The notes under the pieces: model-generated
Databases searched by the model: none
Seen by the model: only the letters and a program-made list of their open reading frames with translations
What the model was told of the DNA's origin: nothing
NCBI RefSeq assembly: GCF_947487805.1
Contig: NZ_CANKXW010000010.1
Span: forward strand, 113,891-177,890
Length of the DNA stretch: 64,000 bases
Reading direction: 5' to 3'
Origin: an uncultured Tateyamaria sp.
Lineage (GTDB): Bacteria > Pseudomonadota > Alphaproteobacteria > Rhodobacterales > Rhodobacteraceae
Part shown: piece after piece, positions 60,401 through 64,000 of the stretch
Layout: every line of letters begins with the position of its first letter
Position numbering within the stretch: the first letter of the stretch is position 1
Made by a program: the position numbers and the translations under genes

Positions 60401-62413
60401 GGCGCGGACACGCTTAACGGTGAGCGCGGCGATGACAAGCTCTATGGCGGTGCTGGCGACGATTCCCTGATCGGCTACACTGGCAACGATCAACTCGTCG
60501 GTGGGGATGGCAACGATCATCTGGCTGGCAGCATTGGTTTTGACGCCCTGTCTGGCAATGACGGTGACGATACACTTCTGGGCGGCAGTGACGACGACTG
60601 GCTGATCGGTGGTACAGGCAGCGACGAACTGTTTGGTGGGGACGGTAATGACGTGCTCGAGGGCAGCGCCGGTGCCGATACGATCAACGGTCAAGCGGGC
60701 CTTGGCGATGTCGCCAGCTATTCTGGCTCTGAAGACGGCGTGATCATCAACCTGGAGCTCGGTACTGCGTCCGGCGGAGATGCGGAAGGAGATTACCTGG
60801 TCGCCATTGAGAACGTAACAGGCAGCGACGCAAACGACGTTCTGACCGGCGACGCAAACGACAACGTTCTCAACGGCGGGCTGGGAGACGATACCCTGTC
60901 GGGCGGCGATGGTCATGATCGGCTCGATGGCGGGTTCGGTGATGACGTGCTGAACGGGGGCTTGGGTGACGACACGCTGAGCTCCTCCAGTGAGACCTCC
61001 GGGTACTTCCAGATGCACCGCGCTATCACCGGCCAGGGCGGGTTCTGGAATGACCAGATCTGGGGCACCGGCGACTATGATGGTGATGGCAACAGCGATC
61101 TGTCGAATGTCTTCAACAGCGGCGGCGCAACAGCGGATGTCCATGTGTCGGACGGCACAACGGCTGCACACCAGCGGTGGGCAACCGGTCAAGGTGGTAT
61201 CTGGGATTCAATGGACTGGATGACCGGTGACTTTAACGGTGACGGTCGCGATGATCTCATGAAAGTCTGGGGCGAAGCCGGAATGGCGACTGCGGCGGTG
61301 CATCTGTCTCAGGCGACAGGAGGGTTTGCGCAGAACACGCGATGGGCCGATCAGCAGGGGGCATATGGCACTGCCATGACGTGGATGGCGGGCGACTTCG
61401 ATGGAGACGGTAAAGACGATCTGATGAAAGTGTGGGGCGATGCCGGTCTGACGAATGCAGCGGTGCATCTGTCCAACGGCGTCCAGTTCCTGACCAACCA
61501 GCGATGGGCCGATCAACAAGGCACGTATGCCGATGACATGACGTGGCTGACCGGCGACTTCGACGGTGATGGTAAGGATGACATGGCCAAGATTTGGGCT
61601 GCTGATGACGGCTTGGCCAACGTGGGTGTGCACCGGTCCACCGGCAACAGCTTTACGCCAGACAGCCTCTGGGCCGCAGGTCTGGGCGAGACGCATGTCT
61701 CATCCGAATGGTTCACCGCAGACATCAACAACGACGGACGCGACGACATCGTGCATATCTGGACTGAGGTTGATGGTTTGGCGGTTTCGAACCACGGCAA
61801 CCTGAGCGCCAATGTCTATATCTCGGATGGTGTGGGCTTCCGCATGGAAAGCTGGGCCACAGAGCAAGGCGGGCGGTGGCTCGATCAGCAATGGATGGCG
61901 GGTGACTTCAATGGCGACGGTCGTGACGATCTGCTCAAGGTCTGGGGCGAAAATGGCCAGATGAACAGCGATGTGCACTTCAGTCGCGCCCATACAAGCG
62001 CACTGGATGGTGGCGAGGGCAACGATGTCCTGTTCAGCGGCATCGGCAACGACAGCCTGGTCGGCGGTGCTGGCGATGATCTGCTGCTTGGCGGTGCAGG
62101 TGCTGATTGGCTAGAGGGTCAGGCAGGCGACGACACGCTGGCGGGCGAAGACGGCAATGACCTCCTAACAGGCGGCGCGGGTAGTGACGTGTTCCAGTTT
62201 GCGCGCCGGGATGATGCAGATGTAATTGCTGACTTCCAGGATAACATCGACAGTATAGAGCTCACTGGGTTCGAGCTGATCAGTACAACACAAGCTCTCA
62301 GCCACGCATCTCAAGTGGGCACTGACGTGGTGTTTGACTTTGGCAACGGCGATACGTTGACGATCAGCAATACAACCTTGGCCGCAGTGGCTGATGATGT
62401 CGTGCTGGCGTAA
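57494..62413 (+). CDS. Giant RTX protein beginning with a Hint C-terminal signature, with FG-GAP repeats
   Basis: A 1639-residue protein. Residues ~27-48 carry the Hint C-terminal motif (HHTYVADGVRVHN, H47-N48, then Gln). Residues ~215-370 resemble the FrpC-like calcium domain (IIVDLDGDGVEIN, DQDGETENDGSEL). RTX nonapeptides (GGxGxDxL) run in two blocks before ~1170 and after ~1500. Between them are six FG-GAP/VCBS-like calcium loops (GDFNGDGRDDL type). It ends VVLA, typical of type I secretion signals. An in-frame stop at 57482 and AAGG at 57484-57487 support ATG 57494 as the actual start. Confidence 0.87.
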   Translation: MDNFSIEQNDVAFPTGIDNDHGQIGWKTYNFEVAEHHTYVADGVRVHNQSVTYQIDENGHVRNLIDAAGRSVELDGDFTPDQLAYVQQTGTDVNGNPTYGGTLGDFFRSLADAIGFDGQLGYQGNFRDPNGNYLPTPDGHHTVTGAAPSQIIAPDGSTHYFDGAGNYTGRSYEQTDQNGVPTGAVVYENSDGSPDSTTFQGSDESDYYDNGGTHDHTRPIIVDLDGDGVEINASQQTYFDWDDDGFREAGSWVSDEDGFLVIDLNADGTRGAGDGVIDQTRELVLSLWGDDGDTDLQALRRAFDDHNNGVLDARDTIWSELRIWRDIDQDGETENDGSELRTLAAWGITAINLGYDDFTPVTDAEWDAMYDDDSDDITVFGNTLHGLASFRHDGSVITVDNDAVADPDGLYTASGGVGDVALNHDTQGWRQVPTAMGYAIEFETGQTFRYANLEDLGVSDLDLGAHNLDGATGDDSANVLSAAGFARSVQIAGGGGNDSITGGGLDDMMSGDAGADTIDGGDGNDLIFADGDDDVLGGSGYDTAIFAGDDSLPAILNLVQASIEAAVGGDLGDTLNATAGDTAVNIAGRDGNDSVSGSHENDTLSGDGGDDTINGGRGADIIFGGEGQDSLFGDTGDDYVQGGSGNDRVDGHDGDDDIYGGEGADVLIGGFGDDYLVGGAGADHLLGGSGDDVMIAGDGDDLIVDYGGVNWIEAGAGDDTIRLGDGVNGGGYAITYGSVLGGAGADTIELRGVQSDWTFTKYSSDPANSQWIITLNGTFSDNKPLRFDVHDIERVTFLGGSADLLLAGTDASTDTSDQFVRYMETYQLNWLDAHWSIAPPNTGGHEVGFGLLGSGAAALGDGANTTTGSLGTDAIDGQGGNDSLRGGAGSDMIAGGADNDTVHGDAGADSLWGGTGQDVIDGGSGDDFGYGGDGNDTINGSTGSDYLSGNAGDDSLNGGWDSDQLFGGDGADTLNGERGDDKLYGGAGDDSLIGYTGNDQLVGGDGNDHLAGSIGFDALSGNDGDDTLLGGSDDDWLIGGTGSDELFGGDGNDVLEGSAGADTINGQAGLGDVASYSGSEDGVIINLELGTASGGDAEGDYLVAIENVTGSDANDVLTGDANDNVLNGGLGDDTLSGGDGHDRLDGGFGDDVLNGGLGDDTLSSSSETSGYFQMHRAITGQGGFWNDQIWGTGDYDGDGNSDLSNVFNSGGATADVHVSDGTTAAHQRWATGQGGIWDSMDWMTGDFNGDGRDDLMKVWGEAGMATAAVHLSQATGGFAQNTRWADQQGAYGTAMTWMAGDFDGDGKDDLMKVWGDAGLTNAAVHLSNGVQFLTNQRWADQQGTYADDMTWLTGDFDGDGKDDMAKIWAADDGLANVGVHRSTGNSFTPDSLWAAGLGETHVSSEWFTADINNDGRDDIVHIWTEVDGLAVSNHGNLSANVYISDGVGFRMESWATEQGGRWLDQQWMAGDFNGDGRDDLLKVWGENGQMNSDVHFSRAHTSALDGGEGNDVLFSGIGNDSLVGGAGDDLLLGGAGADWLEGQAGDDTLAGEDGNDLLTGGAGSDVFQFARRDDADVIADFQDNIDSIELTGFELISTTQALSHASQVGTDVVFDFGNGDTLTISNTTLAAVADDVVLA

Positions 62414-62927
62414 GAAAACAACTGGTCAGCGCTTGTGTGCAGGCGCTGATTAATTCTCATTGTGACCCCTGTCGATGTGCGAAGCGTTGCGATCCGGAGA
62501 CCTACCGTTGCCATTGGAGCCAACGTATTGATGGGGTTACTTTCCCGCGACCTGTGATTTGCCCCTACAATCCGTGCTGCGCGATGAACGAATGGCCGCA
62601 AACACCGCCGCCACGTAGTGTCGCTATGCGAGCAGCTACGGCAATTTCTGTGCTGCGCGCGCGTGCAGCATGACGTGAAGACTTCCAGTATGGGCTCTTC
62701 GCGGCCATCGGATGTGGCACACATTGGATCAAATGCCGGCAGAACCAGCGACAGGCAGCGGCCCAAAGCTGACGCTGAAGTTAGAGCTAAATGCTGCGAT
62801 GCAGCTTGCCCAAAGCGGACGTCGTAGCTTTAGTCCTTAAATGAGCGCGCGCGTTGAACAGTTGAACGCGCCGCGACAAACGCCCAAATTCGAGCCAGCA
62901 GCCTAAGAGCAATAGCGAGGTTTTCTG
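62414..62927. other. Intergenic region, no gene supported
   Basis: Short open frames only, with no start-site support or family resemblance. A promoter for the next gene is presumably near its right end. Confidence 0.5.
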
Positions 62928-63941
62928 GTGCGAGTCGAAAGGACAGGTCGTGCGCAAAAACTCACTCCACTGGTGCAGCGTTTCTTAGTCGAAGCCCTCC
63001 GTGGAGTTTGCTTAGATGATCCTCAAAACTCAGAGCAGAGGAGGGTCGACTATTCATGTTTGAATGGTCTACTCGCGATAGAAATCAAGAGTTTAGAAGA
63101 CGATGCGTCAGAACGCATAAACAACTTAATTGATGAGTTGCGAAAGCGCGATGACTGGCCTGTTTTTCTTGGTTCCGCACCAATGCAGTCATTCGTTCGT
63201 CACCTTGATGACTCGGAACAGGTTGAACGGAAAATTTTTGATCGCATTGGACGCGCGATCAAGAACCACATTCACAAGGCCAACAAGCAACTTGAAGCTC
63301 ACTTAGCATCGAACTCGCGAAGAAATATTGTTAGCGTCGTCTTTCTTATCAACGAAGACCATGAGATATACGATCCCAATACCGTCGCTTTCATTGTTCA
63401 AAGGCTCTTGTTGCGGGAAGAGAAAGGCGAACTTCTTTATCCTTTCATTGACGCCGTAGTTTTCAAATCTGAGCGGCATGTTACAGCAATAGATCGCCAA
63501 ATGGCTTTCCCCATTGTTAGCATCGAGGGAGCCCCGATTGAGCAAGCTGTTTGGAAGCGCGATGTTCTAAATCTCATGCTGCGGCGTTGGGGCGAGTGGA
63601 ACGGTAGACCTGTCCACTACGTTGATGATAATTCAACCGACTTCGATACCATCGACCATATCCCTGAGAAAATGAAACGGTACGAAAAATGGCAGTTGGA
63701 CTATCGTCGGAACCGATACATGGAGGAATTCTCCCACGACGAGCTTCGAGAACGGTTCGATGAAATCATGGTAATTTCGACCCTGAAGTTTGTCAGAGGT
63801 TCCCCGGAAACGCCAATTGATGAAGCTGTGACGTGGAGTATGTCTTCGATGTCCCATATAATGCTGGAGATGGGGTGGCGCGGCACTCCAGTCACTGATT
63901 TTCCTCAAGAGCCTGAAAGGCTGGTGGTCATCCCCCACTGA
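62928..63941 (+). CDS. Putative PD-(D/E)xK nuclease-like protein, possibly 3'-truncated
   Basis: A 337-residue protein starting at GTG 62928. RRVDYSCLNGLLAIEIKSL contains D41 and E52-x-K54, the spacing of the PD-(D/E)xK nuclease core. A preceding helix (VQRFLVEALRGVC) fits that fold. The C-terminal part is helical and charged (RYEKWQLDYRRNRYMEE). This could be a restriction-like or defence nuclease, but the family is not recognised. Its stop codon TGA (63939-63941) coincides with the apparent left end of an insertion sequence, so the natural C-terminus may be lost. Confidence 0.5.
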   Translation: MRVERTGRAQKLTPLVQRFLVEALRGVCLDDPQNSEQRRVDYSCLNGLLAIEIKSLEDDASERINNLIDELRKRDDWPVFLGSAPMQSFVRHLDDSEQVERKIFDRIGRAIKNHIHKANKQLEAHLASNSRRNIVSVVFLINEDHEIYDPNTVAFIVQRLLLREEKGELLYPFIDAVVFKSERHVTAIDRQMAFPIVSIEGAPIEQAVWKRDVLNLMLRRWGEWNGRPVHYVDDNSTDFDTIDHIPEKMKRYEKWQLDYRRNRYMEEFSHDELRERFDEIMVISTLKFVRGSPETPIDEAVTWSMSSMSHIMLEMGWRGTPVTDFPQEPERLVVIPH

Positions 63942-64000
63942 AGTGGTCCTCCGCTATGTTTAGGAAAACGGAGGAAACACATGGCAAACAAGCGACCGAA
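63939..64000 (+). mobile_element. IS3-family insertion sequence, left end and start of orfA (partial)
   Basis: A terminal-repeat-like end TGAAGTGGTCCTCCGC is followed by GGAGG at 63970-63974 and an ATG at 63981. The first residues (MANKRPK) match IS3-family OrfA proteins, which begin MANKRYKPE or similar. The element continues beyond the window. Confidence 0.65.
63981..64000 (+). CDS. IS3-family transposase OrfA (first codons only)
   Basis: Only seven codons are seen (MANKRPK). The start is supported by GGAGG six bases upstream and by its position 42 bases inside an IS end. OrfA supplies the DNA-binding HTH part of the transposase. Confidence 0.55.

Noticed and set aside
57494..62413. Tandem GGxGxD-coding DNA as a possible DNA repeat or CRISPR-like array
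   Set aside because: The periodicity is the 27-base coding period of RTX nonapeptides; there are no constant repeats with unique spacers.
50109..64000. Right attachment site for an element integrated in tRNA-Thr
   Set aside because: No second copy of the tRNA-Thr 3' end (TGTGGGGGCACCA or close variants) was found in the window; the accessory region may extend further or have another boundary.

Overview
The window is a high-GC alphaproteobacterial chromosome segment. Gene content and order fit a marine Rhodobacterales (Roseobacter-group) bacterium: the run NDUFA12 / mlaD / DUF2155 / aat / accC / accB, the clpP-clpX pair, a GapR-type DUF2312 protein, a ScfR-type regulator, TRAP transporters and Roseobacter-style lipase/Hint/RTX proteins. 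No rRNA, plasmid replication region or CRISPR array is present.

Layout. (1) 1-877: the end of a lipoprotein gene and tRNA-Ser(UGA). (2) 878-6340: a compact genomic island of about 5.5 kb in the tRNA-Ser gene. It has a P4-type integrase, several small DNA-binding or zinc-ribbon proteins, two secreted small proteins, and an imperfect copy of the tRNA 3' end at the far boundary. (3) 6393-11825: a homoprotocatechuate (hpa) meta-cleavage cluster with its MarR-type repressor HpaR. (4) 11832-21603: two divergent operons that appear to share one operator. One is leftward (YciI-like, malonyl-CoA decarboxylase, malonyl-CoA synthetase). The other is rightward (FAH-family hydrolase, RutE-like nitroreductase, OsmC protein, TRAP transporter, hydroxyquinol-type intradiol dioxygenase) and is bounded by a GntR regulator. 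(5) 21932-25033: a Zur-controlled zinc ABC transporter. (6) 25043-33577: housekeeping genes (photolyase-like protein, ClpP, ClpX, ArsR/SRPBCC pair, RidA, NDUFA12, MlaD, Aat, AccCB). (7) 33760-40357: an RTX-like protein and a branched-chain-amino-acid-type ABC transporter operon with palindromic intergenic elements. (8) 40589-48157: an XRE/ScfR regulator, a single-domain response regulator with a transporter-fused histidine kinase, an orphan FliM-like protein, and a sulfur-transport cluster. (9) 48265-49974: a GapR-like protein, an HxlR regulator and a conserved hypothetical. (10) 50109-64000: tRNA-Thr(UGU) followed by a mosaic accessory region. It has a HUH-like Rep candidate, IS3 fragments, a small tyrosine recombinase with paired palindromes upstream, a WGR protein, an AT-rich putative partner gene, a lipase-Hint protein, a very large RTX/FG-GAP protein that begins with the missing tail of a Hint domain, a PD-(D/E)xK-like nuclease candidate, and an IS3 left end.

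How the parts work together. The hpa genes would take homoprotocatechuate through ring cleavage, semialdehyde oxidation, FAH-type decarboxylation/isomerisation and hydration. HpaB/C, HpaF and HpaI are not in the window. The malonate genes and the intradiol operon are probably co-regulated by the GntR protein. A palindrome lies in their shared promoter region and a related half-site lies at the regulator's own start, so a substrate may be imported by the TRAP system, cleaved, and funnelled to acetyl-CoA via malonyl-CoA. The most unusual feature is at 55672-62413. A lipase ends in the N-terminal part of a Hint (hedgehog/intein) domain, and the C-terminal Hint signature is encoded at the start of the next gene, an RTX secretion-type protein. 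This is either a naturally split Hint module or a recently broken gene.
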